Below are positions 22,009-33,580 of a stretch of DNA of 64,000 nt, in pieces. Position 1 is the stretch's first letter, and the number at the start of each line of letters is the position of its first letter. Under the pieces are notes generated by a model that saw nothing but the letters and a program-made list of their open reading frames with translations, ran no database searches and had not been told where the DNA came from. The stretch comes from Elephas maximus indicus (lineage: Eukaryota; Chordata; Mammalia; Proboscidea; Elephantidae). The DNA is taken from NCBI RefSeq assembly GCF_024166365.1, contig NC_064830.1, positions 91,008,968 through 91,072,967 of the forward strand. The letters run 5' to 3'. The position numbers and the translations under genes are program-made.

Positions 22009-24746
22009 AAATTTTTATTGTGCTTTAAATGAAAGTTTACAAATCGTCAGTCTCTCATACAAAAATTTATATACACCTTGCTGTATACTCCTAGTTGCTC
22101 TCCTCCTAATGAGACAGCACACTCCTCCTTTCCACTCTGTATTTTCATGTCCATTTGTCCAGCTTCTGACCCCCTCTTCCCTCTCATCTCCCATCCAGAC
22201 AGGAGCTGTCCACATAGTCTCATGTGTCTACTTTACCCAAGAAGCTCACTCCTCACCAGTATCATTTTCTATCCATAGTCCAGTCCAGTCCCTGTCTGAA
22301 GAGTTGGCTTTGGGAATGGTTCCTGTTTTGAGCTAACAGAAAGTCTGGGGACCATGACCTCAGGGGTCCTTCTAGCCTCAGACCATTAAGTCTAGTCTTT
22401 TGACAGGAATTTGAGGTCTGCATCCCACTGCTCTCCTGCTTCCTCAGGGCTTCTCTGTTGTGTTCCCTGTCAGGGCAGTCATCGGTTGTAGCCAGGCACC
22501 ATCTAGTTCTTACTGGTCTCAGGCTGATGTAGTCGCTGGTTTATGTGACCCTTTCTGTCTCTTTTCTGTCTCTTGGGCTCATAATTACCTTTGTCTTTGG
22601 TGTTCTTCATTCTCCTTTGCTCCAGGTAGGTTGAGACCAATTGATGCATCTTAGATGGCCTCTTGCTAGTGTTTATGACCCCAGAATGCAGAATGTTTTC
22701 TTAATAGATTTTATTATGCCAGTTGACCTAGATGTCCCCTGAAACCATGGTCCTCAAACCCCCGCCCCTGCTACGCTGGCCTTCAAAGTGTTAGGAAACT
22801 GCTTTGCTTTTGGTTTAGTCCAGTTGTGCTGACCTTGCCTGTATTGTGTGTTGTCTTTCCCTTCATCTAAAATAGTTCTTGTCTACTATCTAGTGAAAAC
22901 CCCTCTTCCTCCCTCTCTCCGCACTCTCGTAACCATCAGAGAATATTTTCTTCTCCGTTTAAATTATTTTTCAAGCTCTTATAATAGTGGTTTCATACAA
23001 TATTTGTCCTTTTGCAACTAATTTCACTCAGCATAAAGCCTTCGAGGTTCCTCCATGTTATGAAATGTTTTGTGGATTCATCATTTTTCTTTGTCGATGC
23101 ACAGTATTCCATCGTGTGAATATACTGTAATTTATTCATCCATTCATCTGTTGTTGGGCACCTTGGTTGGTTCCATCTTTCTGCTATTGTAAACAGTGCT
23201 GCAGTGAACGTGGGTGGGCATATATCTGTTTGTGTAAAGGCTCTTATTTCTCTAGGATATATTCCAAGGAGTGGGATTGCTGGATCGTATGGTAGTTCTA
23301 TTTCTGACTTAAGGAAGCACCAAATCAATTTCTAAAGTAGTTGTACCGTTTTACATTCCCACCAGCAGTGTGTAAGTGTTCCAGTCTCTCCACAACCTCT
23401 CCAACATTTATCATTTTGTGTTTTTTGGATTAATGCTAGCCTTGTTGGAGTGAGATGGAATCTCATTGTAGTTTTGATTTGCATTTCTCTAATGGCTAAT
23501 GATCATGAGCATTTCCTCATGTATATGTTAGCTACCTGAATGTCTTCTTTAGTGAAGTGCCTGTTCATATCCTTGGCCCTTTTTTTTATTGGGTTATTTG
23601 TCTTCTTATAGTTTTTGCAGTATCATGTGATTTTAGAGATCAGCTACTGATCGGAAATGTCATAGCTAAAAAGTTTTTGCCAGTCTGTAGGTAATCTTTT
23701 TACTCTTTTGGTGAAGTCTTTGGATGAGCGTAGGTGTTTGATTTTTAAGAGCTCCCAGTTACCTAGTTTCTCTTCTGTGTTGTCAGTAATGTTTTGTATA
23801 CTGTTTATGCCATGTATTAGGGCTCCTAGCATTGTCCCTATCTTTCTTCTATAATCTTTATCATTTTAGATTTTACATTTAGGTCTTTGATCCATTTTGA
23901 GTTCGTTTTTGTGCATGGTGTGAGGTATGGGTCTTGTTTCATTTTTTTGCAGATGGATATCCAGTTATGCCAGCACCATGTGTTAAAGAGACTGTCTTTT
24001 CCCCATTTAACTGACTTTGGGCCTTTGTCAAATATCAGTTGCTCATATGTGGATGGATTTATGTCTGGGGTTCTCAATTCTGTTCCATTGGTCTATGTAT
24101 CTGTTGTTGTACCAGTACCAGGCTGTTTTGACTACCATGGCGGTATAATCGGTTCTAAAATCAGGTAGAGCAAGGCTTCCCACTTTGCTTTTCTTTTTCA
24201 GTAATGCTTTACTTACCCTGGGCCTCTTTCCCTTCCTTTTGAAGTAGGTGATTTGTTTCTCCATCTCATTAAAAAATACAGCTGGAATTTGGCTTGGAAT
24301 TGCATTGTATCTAGAGATGGCTTTTGGCAGAATAGACATTTTTACAATGTTACGTTTTCTATCCATGAGTAAGGTATGTTTTTCCACTTATGTAGGTCTT
24401 TTTTGGTTTCTTGGAGTAGTGTCTTGTAGTTTTCTTTCTATAGGTCTTTTATGTCTTTGGTAAGATTTATTTGTAAGTATTTTATCTTCTTGGGGGCTAC
24501 TGTAAATGGTATTGATTTGGTGATTTCCTCTTCGATGTTCTTTTTGTTGGTGTAGAGGCATCCAACTAATTTTTGTGTGTTTATCTTGTACCCTGATATT
24601 CTGGTGACCTCTACTATTAGTTTCAGTAGTTTTCTTAAGGATTCTTTAGGGTTTTCTGTATATAAGATCATGTCATCTCCAAATAGAGATACTTTTACTT
24701 CTTCCTTACCAACCCGGATGCCCTTTATTTCTTTATCTAGCCTAAT
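22009..24746 (-). mobile_element. L1, 5'-truncated, inserted in RTE
   Basis: On the minus strand it contains the ORF2 reverse transcriptase end (LFGDDMILYTENPKES, catalytic DD visible; the usual F/YADD reads GDD), the thumb and C-terminal domain ([36 protein letters not shown]; the cysteine region near 23000), and a 3' UTR of about 1 kb down to a T-rich start at 22009. Flanks CTTCCATATATTTTT (about 21993-22007) and TTTCCATATTTTTTG (24746-24760) are the target duplication. Stops and frameshifts show it is dead. Confidence 0.9.
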
Positions 24747-25305
24747 TTCCATATTTTTTGAATAAAGGAGTGAGCACCTCCAGCGCTACGTTTGTTGAGA
24801 CATCTCAGTTGGTTTTCTGTCAAATCCTGGAGCCTTGTTGTTTGCTAGTGCCTTCAGTGCAGCTTGGACTTCTTCCTTCAACAACATTGGTTCTTGATCA
24901 CATGCTACCTCCTAAATGGTTGCAGATTGGCCAGTTCTTTTTGGTGCAGTGACTCTGTTTTCCATCATCCCCTTTTGATGCTTCCTCAATATTTTGCCAA
25001 TACTCCTCAATATTTTGCCAATAGAATCCTTCAAAACTACAAGTCTAGGCTTATATGTTTTTTCAGTTCTTTCAGCTTGAGAAATGCTGAGCATGTTCTT
25101 CCCTTTTGGTTTTTGTAACTCCAGGTCTTTGCATGTTTCGTTATAATACTTTACTGTCTTCTCGAGTCACCCTTTGAAATCTTCTGTTCACCTCTTTTAC
25201 TTCCTCATTTCTTCCATGTACTTCAGCTACTCTTGTGTTCAAGAGCAAGTTTCAGAGTCTGTTCTGACATCCATTTTGGTCTTTTCTTTCTTGCCTGTCT
25301 TTTTT

Positions 25306-26537
25306 TTTTTTAATAATTTTTATTGTGGTTTAAGTGAAAGTTTACAAATCAAGTCAGTCTCTCACACAAAAACCCATGTACACCTTGCTACACACTCCCA
25401 GTTACTCTCCCCCTAATGAGACAGCCCACTCTCTCCCTCCATTCTCTCCTTTCATGTCTGTTTCGACAGCTTCTAACCCCCTCCACCCACTCATCTCCCC
25501 TCCGGGCAGGAGATGCCAGCATAGTCTCAAGTGTCCACCCGATCTAAGAAGCTCACTGCTCACCAGCATCCCTCTCCAACCCACTGTCCAGTCCAATCCA
25601 TGTCTGAAGAGTTGGCTTCGTGAATGGTTCCTATCCTGGGCCAACAGAAGGTCTGGGGGCCATGACCACCGGGGTCCCTCTAGTCTCAGTCAGACCATTA
25701 AGTCTGGTCTTATGAGAATTTGGGGTCTGCATCCCACTGCTCTCCTGTTCCCTCAGAGGTTCTCTGTGGTGTTCCCTGTCAGGGCAGTCATTGGTTGTAG
25801 CCAGGTACCGTCTAGTTCTTCTGGTCTCAGGATGATGTAGTCTCTGGTTCATGTGGCCCTTTCTGTCTCTTGGGCTCGTAATCACCTTGTGTCCTTGGTG
25901 TTCTTCATTCTCCTTTGATCCAGGTGGGTTGATGGACCAATTGATGCATCGTAGATGGCTGCTTGCTAGCGTTTTAAGACCCCAGATGCCACTCTTCAAA
26001 GTGGGATGCAGAATGTTTTCTTAATAGATTTTATTATGCCAGTTGACTTAGATGTCCCCTGAAGTCGTGGTCCCCAGCCCCCCTGCCCCTGCTACGCTGG
26101 CCTTCGAAGCATTTAGTTTATTCAGGAAACCTCTTTGCTTTTGTTTTAGTCCAATTGTGCTGACCTCCCCTGTATTGTGTGCTGTCTTCCCTTCACCTAA
26201 AGTAGTTCTTATCTACTATCTAATTAGTGAATGCCCCTCTCCCACCCTCCCTTCCTCCCACCTCTCGTGACCACAAAAGAATGTTTTCTTTTCAGTTTAA
26301 ACTATTTCTCGAGTTCTTATGATAGTGGTCTTATACAATATTTGTCCTTTTGCAACTGACTGATTTCACTCAGCATAATGCCTTCCAGGTTCCTCTACAT
26401 TATGAAATGTTTCACAGATTCCTCACTGTTCTTTATCGATGCGTAGTATTCCATTGTGTAAATATACCATAATTTATTATCCATTCATCTGTTAATGGGC
26501 ACCTTGGTTGCTTCCATCTTTTTGCTATTGTAAACAG
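25306..26537 (-). mobile_element. L1 3' end, inserted in the same RTE
   Basis: It holds the last piece of ORF2 and the same 3' UTR type as the L1 at 22009. The flanks TTCTTGCCTGTCTTTTT (about 25289-25305) and TTCTTGCTTGTCTTTTT (26538-26554) form a 17-bp target duplication with one change. Confidence 0.9.
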
Positions 26538-27194
26538 TTCTTGCTTGTCTTTTTAATGACCTTTTGCTTTCTTCATGGATGATGTCCTTGGTGTCATCCC
26601 ACAGCTCATCTGTTCTTCGGCCATTAGTGTTCAATGTGTCAAATATTTTCTTGAGATGGTCTCTAAATTCAGGCGGGATATACTCAAGGTCATACTTTGG
26701 CTCTGTGGACTTGTTTTAATTTTCTTCAGCTTCAGCTTAAATTCGTATATGAGCACTGATGGTCTGTTCTGTAGTCATCCTCTGGCCTTGTTCTGACTGA
26801 TGATATCGAGCTTTTCTATTGTCTCTTTCCTCAAATGTAGTCAGTCTGTTTCCTGTATTTTCCATCCGATGAGAGGCACATGTATAGTCGCTCTTTATGT
26901 TGTTGGAAAAAGATATTTGCGGTGAATAAGTCATTAGTCTTGCAAAATTCTATCATGCAATCTCCGGTATTGTTTCTGTTGTAGATAGATGTCTCTTGAC
27001 AGTAGACCCTTGCTATTTTTGGTGATGGGAAAGGTAACACCGAATGAGTGTAAACTGTTAATGGCTTGACGAAGGTAAACAATGTCACTAATGCGTATGC
27101 AAGAAAAAAAGACTGTTTGGTAATTGCTGTGATATATATATAATTTTACAGCAACAACAACAGCCAAAAACCATGTGTTCAGGTGTGTCTGTGT

Positions 27195-27375
27195 GGAGCC
27201 CTCCTGGTGCTTTTATTAAGAGCTTTTTGGCTGCTGACCAAAAAAAAAAAAAATGGTTAGCAGTTGGAATCTACCAGCCACTTCTTGGAAACCCTACGAG
27301 GCAGTTCTACTCTGACCTGTAGCGTTGTTGTGAGTCAGAATCAACTCCACAGCAATGAGTTTGGTTTTGATTTTG
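27195..27375 (+). mobile_element. AfroSINE with internal A-run
   Basis: Short-type AfroSINE whose middle carries an expanded A-tract at about 27240-27253. Confidence 0.85.
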
Positions 27376-27384
27376 TAGGTATAT

Positions 27385-27418
27385 ATGTATATTGGTATAG
27401 ATGTATGTATATATATGT
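27385..27418. repeat. TA/GTAT-rich microsatellite
   Basis: TATGTATAT-type runs just before the SINE at 27419; similar runs resume at about 27583-27670 after it. Confidence 0.8.
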
Positions 27419-27580
27419 GGAAACCCTGATGGGGTAGTGGTTAAGAGCTACGGCTGCTAACCAAAAGGTTGGCAGTTCAAATCCACCAGGCGCTCCTTGG
27501 AAACTCTATGGGGCAGTTCTACTCTGTCCTATAGGGTCCCTATGAGTCAGAATCGACTCGAAGGCAGTGGCTTTTTTTTA
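27419..27580 (+). mobile_element. AfroSINE, nearly consensus, inserted in a TA-rich microsatellite
   Basis: One of the best preserved copies, from GGAAACCCTGATGGGGTAG to GACTCGAAGGCAGTGG, with the same kind of microsatellite on both sides. Confidence 0.92.
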
Positions 27581-27739
27581 TGTTGGTATATATATGTATA
27601 TACATGTATGGATACGTATATACATATATATGCATGTATGTATGTATTCGTATATATTCATATATGTATAGTAAAGCACATAAGGTGCATAGTTACATAT
27701 ACTTCTTAGACATAACCGAACACTTTTCAGGATTGGTTT

Positions 27740-28530
27740 TCTGGGTTTGAAGGCTTAGGACCATAGTCTCGTGGGACATCCGGTCAATTGGCATAATATC
27801 GTTCGTAAGGTTTATGTTCTACATCCTCCTTCGGTAAGTGTCTGGGCCCTTAAAAGCTTGCAGGTGGCCATCCAAGTTACAGCTGTTGAACTCTACTCAT
27901 CCAGAGCAAAAGAGAAAGTAGTACATGAAAGACTCAATAAGAAACTAGTCTACAGGACCAATACTCTACAAAAACAATGGGTTTCATCTACGCTGAGACC
28001 AGGAAGACTATGTGGTGCTGGGCCACCACTACCGACCATTCTGATCAGGCCACAAGAGAAGGATCATGATAGAATGGGAGGAAAATGTGAAACAGGACCT
28101 CAAATCTTTAGAAACAATAAACAAAAACAAAACAGACTTACTAGACCAGTTGAGACTGGAGGATTCCCCAACACTATCACCCTAAGATGCTCTTTAAACC
28201 TTCCACCGAAACTATCCCCTGAGGTGACCTTGTAGCCAAATAATAGATTGGCTCACAAAATAATATCAGCTGTGAGTACTGTGCTCCTTTAAAAAATTAT
28301 CTGTATGAGACCAAATGGTCAACAATTAGTTTAAAACAAAGGTGAGAATGTAAGGGGGCGGGGAAACTAGATTAATGGAAAAATCGTAACAGATACAATG
28401 AGAATATTCAAGCATTGTGAAGAATGTAACCAGTGTCGCTGAACAAGTTGTTTAGAAATTGTTGAATGGAAACCTAAACTGCTATGTAAACCTTCACCAA
28501 AAACATAATAAAATATTCCTTTTAAAAAAA
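27740..28530 (+). mobile_element. L1 3' UTR copy with poly(A)
   Basis: GGACATCCGGTCAATTGGCATA, TTAAAAGCTTGCAGGTGGCC and CCTTCACCAAAAACATAATAAAATATT followed by an A-tract are the 3' UTR of an older L1 subfamily, homologous to the UTR on the minus strand at 22009-22900. A long open frame across it is fortuitous. Confidence 0.75.
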
Positions 28531-28534
28531 AAAG

Positions 28535-30282
28535 CATTTAGCTGATTTTTCTCATAATTGCCCATACTAGAGATGCCCAGTTTCTCAGAAGGGTTCAAGT
28601 TAAGTTCAAATAGGGGGACCATTTTTTCTTTAACACATGTCATTTTTACTGGAAAACAAATGACTTTTTAAAATTTTTCTTAAACTAAAGTGCAATAACC
28701 CCAGAGATCTGAATACAGTTAAAAATCTCCCAAAAGGAAAGAGTTAATTAAGGCGTCGGACTTAGTTTACTCAAAGTAACTTCTTGTGGAGTCATGGTGC
28801 AGACCCTGGGACAAGCCCTGAGAAGTAAACCCTTGGAATGTTCATAAAATTAATGATTAATGGTGCTGTCCTGTACACCCCAGGAGATGACATACCAGTG
28901 ACAGAGGAAATCAGTGGCCAGCAGGGTTGATGAGTGATGTGAGGCTTACTGAGCAAGAGCTGATTGCAGTTAGGTAGCGTCAGAACCGAAAGTGGAGAGG
29001 AGCTCCTTGAGGCTGCCCAAGTATACAGTTTTTAAAGGCAGCTAGAGGATTTCCGTTTGGGATGTTACAATGTCCGAGTCTTAAGTATTTCCTTAATTAA
29101 AGGGAGAGTCTTGTAAGGTTGGTTTTATAGGTGTACTCGTTTGTCGGGATTGTTTGTGATCTGTAGGGTAACTCAGAAGCATCCTTCAATGTCAGGTGGT
29201 TTTTCTGGAAAAGTCCTTCTGTTTAGAACATTTTTAAAAACTCCCTATTCTTGGGAAGTTTGTACCTGGCATAAATGGCCATTAATTTTAATTCAACACC
29301 AGCTTGTCAGAATAGATGAATGTAAATTTCAAGATTTATGATACACACCTGGCATTTATGTTGGCGTTCTAAGTACCAGGATGAGCCTATGGGATCTACT
29401 TCTACAATAGCTCCAAACCCCAAGACTGAGAGGGCTTTGCAGAAGTGTGCCTGCAGTACACAGGTGAAAAGGAAGCATAGGAAGCAGGTCTGCTATTGTG
29501 AGACCTTCTACAGGGTAGTTGTAGGCCCCCAGAACACCTCCCTAGTCAGCTTGTTAGTGGGTGGGGCTGTTAGTAGGAGAAGGGTTGGGAATAGGTGAGC
29601 ATTTAAAGTCTTAGAAAAACAAAGATGAAGCTCTGTGATACTACTTGAAATGACCTCACTTTCTGGAGAGCTGTAAGGCTAGATTTAGGGGAAGGGAGCC
29701 AAGTTTGGAGATTAATGTCTCCAGGCCAAGCTAAACTGATGGGTAATTTTATTTTCAAATGACAGAAGGAAGAAAGATAAAACCTACTTCCTGTGTATGT
29801 GGATTTGTTCAATGAGAGTAAAATAAGTTCATTGTAGAATTTGGAAAATAGAAGCACAGGAAGAAACTGGAAATCACCTGTATCCCATCACTTGCATAGA
29901 GGCCCTGAGGGTAACAGTATTGAATTTATTGTAATAATCTCCTGGTATATGATATGCAGCCTAAAACTTCCCATAACTGTCCTAAAATCATTTTGGCACT
30001 CTCTCAGCTGAGTCTATAAGAGGTGCTGCAGAACATCTTGGATAAAGCTTTGTAAATTGATCTAACTTCAGAAATACCTGGGTGGACTACTTTAGCAGCT
30101 TATTTCATTTCATCACACAGTCCAACATCAAACACAGTGACTTCATTTTAGCTGAGGTATTTGGGAGGGCATCATCCTTGGCCCTATTAGAATTCCTTGT
30201 CTCAGTTCTGCCTCGTGAGAAAGATTCAAATTACTGCAGGCCTTACTCACTATCTTTTTTTTACCCTAATCTTACCCTTCAG
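28535..30282. other. Unique sequence, probably intron 1 of the zinc finger gene
   Basis: No repeat I can name with confidence and no convincing exon until 30283. Confidence 0.5.
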
Positions 30283-30360
30283 CTTAGCCTGAACACCGGG
30301 ATCCTGTCGATTCTGAAAGACCAGGCTATGGAAGCTATGCTCCTGACAGCCAGGTGGAAG
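30283..30360 (+). CDS. KRAB zinc finger gene, exon with start codon
   Basis: A strong acceptor (a pyrimidine run from 30254, then TTACCCTTCAG) opens a 78-bp exon that ends at a consensus donor, GGAAG|GTGAGC. ATG at 30328 starts MEAMLLTARWK, 11 codons ending in phase 0. Many KRAB zinc finger proteins begin with just such a short leader (for example an M-A-x-x-LLTA-type peptide) in its own exon before KRAB-A. The next exon begins in phase 0 with GAG TTG CTG, so the joint gives TARWK-ELLSFED. A second in-frame ATG is at 30337. The exon is separated from KRAB-A by about 14 kb of intron filled with antisense ERV and MaLR fossils. Exon assignment is inferred from splice signals and family architecture; no transcript is available here. 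Confidence 0.75.
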
Positions 30361-30483
30361 GTGAGCTGTGCTTTCTCCTCTGTGTCCTTGGTTATAGTCA
30401 CTGCTTCCAGGGTATAGCTTTAACTCCTTTGTTGACCTTCTTTACCAGTTTGGGGCTTTTTCCCTCTTGGAAAGTACGATGTA

Positions 30484-30705
30484 AAGAGATTGAACTCTGT
30501 AGTCAGACCGGTTCAGATCTAGGCTCTGGTACTTTTTAGATGTGTTACCTTCTGCCAGTTACATAAGCTCTCTGGGCCACCATTTCCTTATCTATGAAAT
30601 GAAATGAAAATGATAGTATCTATCACAAGTAGTTGTGGGGATTAGATGAAATAAGTCATGTTAAATACTTTGCATAGTATGTAGTTACATTTTAGATGCT
30701 CTGCA
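30484..30705 (+). mobile_element. MIR
   Basis: GACCGGTTCAGATCTAGGCTC, TGCCAGTTACATAAGCTCTC and CCATTTCCTTATCTATGAAAT follow the MIR consensus. Confidence 0.8.
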
Positions 30706-31184
30706 AATTTAAGCTAATATTGCCATCCTTGCTCATTGTTTCTCTCGGTGAGCATCGTTGTGTACCTACGGTGCACCTTGCCTGTCCTTTGTGCTGGGAA
30801 ATAGGTACTGTCCTTTTAGGTGGGAGGTAAACTCTTACCTGAAGGAGTTTATGGAAATGGAAATGAGTTCTGAACTGTTAGTATTAAAGGCTGCAAGGAA
30901 AGCTCATTATTGAATTTGTAACATTATGGGAGGTGATTAGAAGACTTTGAGTTCAAACATAAAAAATGTCGTTGAATTATAAACATGGAAGTAAGACAAG
31001 TTAGGAAGCCACTGCAAGGATTTTGAAGGAACAGTCTTAGACAGGATAGAGTATGACTTGTAACAATTTGACCATGTTGTTCCAGTCCCTGTTTTCCAAG
31101 GCATCATGAAGTTCTGTCTGCCTTTCCTGCTTCATCTCCAGCTTTTCCCTGACAGCCAAAGAATTTGCACACAGGAAAACAAAT

Positions 31185-32050
31185 GTCCTTCTATTTAAGT
31201 CTTCTTTCATTTCTTTTAGTAATATTTTATAGTTTTCTGTGTTAAATTTATTACTGGGTACTTTATTCTTTCGGGAGCCATTGTGGCACAGTGGTTAAGA
31301 GCTTGGCTGTGAGCCAAGAGACTGACAGTTCAAATCTACCAGCCAGCCTTTGGAAACCCTTTGGCAAAGTTCTACTGTGTCCTTTAGGGCCGCTGTGAGT
31401 CAGACTTGACTTGTCAGCAGTGGGTTTGGTTTTTGGTTTATTCTTTTAGATGCTATTGTAAATGGTAATGTTACTTAATTTCCTTTTCCACTTGCTTATT
31501 TTTGATACGTAGAAACCTTACTGATTTTTGTGTTACTGATTTTTTCACCTTGCTCAATTCATTTATCCTAATAGCTTTCTTATGAATTCTTTGGGGGGGG
31601 GAGGGTTTCTCTATGTAGGATCATGACACCTGGGAAGAGGGATAGTTGTACTTCCTCCTTCCCAATTTGGATACCTTTTTTTTTCCTTTTCCTTTTTTTC
31701 CCAGCCTAAGTGCTCTGGCTAGAACTTACAGAAACTTGTTGAATAGCAGTGATGAGAGTGGGCATTCCTGTCTTGCCTGTAACCTTAATGAGAAAGCTCT
31801 CAGTCTTTCTCCATTGAGTATGATGTTAGCTGTGGGTCTTTCATGAATGCCCTGTATTATATTGAGCATTTTCCTTCTATTCCTGTCTTTTTGAGTGTTT
31901 TAATCACGAAAGGGTGTTGAATTTTGTCACTCACTTTTTCTGCATCTATTGAGATAATCATTTTCTTTTGTTCTGTTAATGTGATGTATAACATTGATTG
32001 AATTTCTGATGTTAAACCACGCTTGCATTCCTGGGATTAATCCCACTTGA
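31185..32050 (-). mobile_element. Old L1 ORF2 fragment with AfroSINE inside
   Basis: The minus strand matches the central L1 reverse transcriptase region, including the complement of the GAGTGGGCATTCCTGTCTTG and GTTAAACCACGCTTGCATTC landmarks. It is interrupted by the SINE at 31272-31436. Confidence 0.8.
31272..31436 (+). mobile_element. AfroSINE with perfect target duplication
   Basis: Flanked by TTTATTCTTT at 31262-31271 and 31437-31446. Inserted in an L1 remnant. Confidence 0.92.
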
Positions 32051-33244
32051 GAATACATACTCATATTTTAAGAGTCAAAAAACATCTTCTTGGAAATCTT
32101 TTCTGACGTCCTCAGGTAGCATTAACTAAATCACTCTTGCCTGTGTTCCCAAGTATGAAGTCACTGTGGTGGCTTAGAAGAACAGTTTCAGAGAAATGAT
32201 GAAGGTTTAAGCCAGATGATGGGTCATGGAATGATTAGGAGGTGAGCATGTAGAGTGCTTTTTACAGAGGCATGTCCAGTGAGGGAAGGAGAAAGTGGTA
32301 ACAAGTTGGGATAGAAGGAGCAAGGAACATCTTTTTAAAGATAGAAAAGATTTTAGCATTTTTACAGGCTAAGGGCAAAGAACCAATGAAGGGGGGAAAG
32401 AGAATAAAAATATAGAAGAGGAAGAATCGTTTTTCTGGAGGAGACATGAGAGAATGGACTCAAAGTCAGGGGAGGAGGGGTTACTAGGAGTAGCGCAGTA
32501 TCTTTCTCTGAGACAAAAGGGAGGGATGGATAAAAATTCAGGTGATATCTAGCGGAGTGTGGAGAGGGAAATTAAAGAGCATAGGGCACGTGATGCCCCA
32601 TGGATTATTTCCTGGGAAGGGATTGGCAGTGCCTTCTGAGAGGAAGGAGGTGGGGTAAACAATTTTTGTACTTCTCCATGTCCTCACAGGCCCCTCTGAT
32701 TACCTCCTTGTGTAATTGTTCACTGAATTGTTCCCATGTTTAGGTCTCAGTCTTCCCCCTTTGGACAGTTCACTTTCAAAAGCAGGGACTAGGGCCTCTC
32801 TAGGATTGTACAGGTTGTGTGCTTAGCAACTCCAGGGGACGCTACTCACACAGCGGTGACGTGAATGGTGTTCTCTAGAGTTGTGGCATAGACAACCTGA
32901 GAAGCTATATCCCGTGGCCACAGCAGGAGCTGTAACATTAATTAATTAATTAATTAATTAATTAATTATTCCTGGCATACAACACAACGGCTGACACATA
33001 TTTGTGTTCAATAGATGCTTGTTGAAGGAACAAGAGTGATAAAGGTATAGCATACCATTTGTGAGGAATACGAGAGCAAGAATTTTTGAGCAACATTTAG
33101 GGCCCAAATATAAAACTATAAATTTGTAGAGATACCTAGATGGGTGATTAAGTGATTTTATTCTTCAGCACTTGTGTGGGGTTTACATTAGCTTTACGGA
33201 AAGAATTTGGTCTTTGTCCTTGGTTCCTGAGAGAAAACCTCTAA
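32051..33244. other. Mostly unique intron sequence with a possible L2 remnant
   Basis: No coding signal. Pieces at 32690-33035, for example CAAAAGCAGGGACTAGGGCC and GTTCAATAGATGCTTGTTGAA, resemble an L2 3' end interrupted by the TTAA microsatellite. Confidence 0.4.
32937..32969. repeat. (TTAA)n microsatellite
   Basis: About eight pure TTAA/ATTA units. Confidence 0.95.
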
Positions 33245-33580
33245 AAAAAAAGCCTTGGGGTTTCCCCAGTAATCATAAATGTCTTTGATGAGGGCTCTAG
33301 ACCACACCTAACCTAGGAGGTTATGCTAATGAGGTGACTTTTGGGTAGGGGCTGGCCAGAACAGAAACACTTAAGGTGTAATATTAACCTTGTAATCATC
33401 TCGTGATCGCCTTGTGATATCAGCTGACCTCAGTGAAAAAGTCTGGAGTTGGCATTATTTAATGAGCCCCCCAATAAAACCTGTGGACACAGATGCCTCC
33501 CTAGTTGGTGAAAGACATCACACATGGGAGGGTAGTGCATCTTTTTTTGTGACATGGAAGCTCTGTGCTGGGAACCCTCC
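33245..33580 (+). mobile_element. Possible old LTR fragment
   Basis: Contains CCCCCCAATAAAACCTGTGG followed by GCCTCCCTAGTTGGTGA and GGAAGCTCTGTGCTGGGAACC, a layout I recall from old ERVL-type LTRs. Ends are not clear. Confidence 0.35.

Larger units (their letters stand above)
20618..26972 (-). mobile_element. Long RTE/BovB-type LINE split by two L1 insertions
   Basis: Three segments of one RTE copy, 20618-22008, 24747-25305 and 26538-26972, are collinear with RTE ORF2 on the minus strand. They include RT pieces with QYADDTTLLAESEED (21348-21596), KKGDPTECRNY (21660-21959) and the N-terminal endonuclease-side part after 26538. The frame is broken. Two L1 elements, both on the minus strand, separate the segments with clear target duplications. 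Total RTE sequence is about 2.4 kb, the most complete copy here. Confidence 0.88.

Noticed and set aside
27771-28235. 154-residue open frame
   Set aside because: Lies in an L1 3' UTR ending in poly(A); no protein similarity and no splice or start context.
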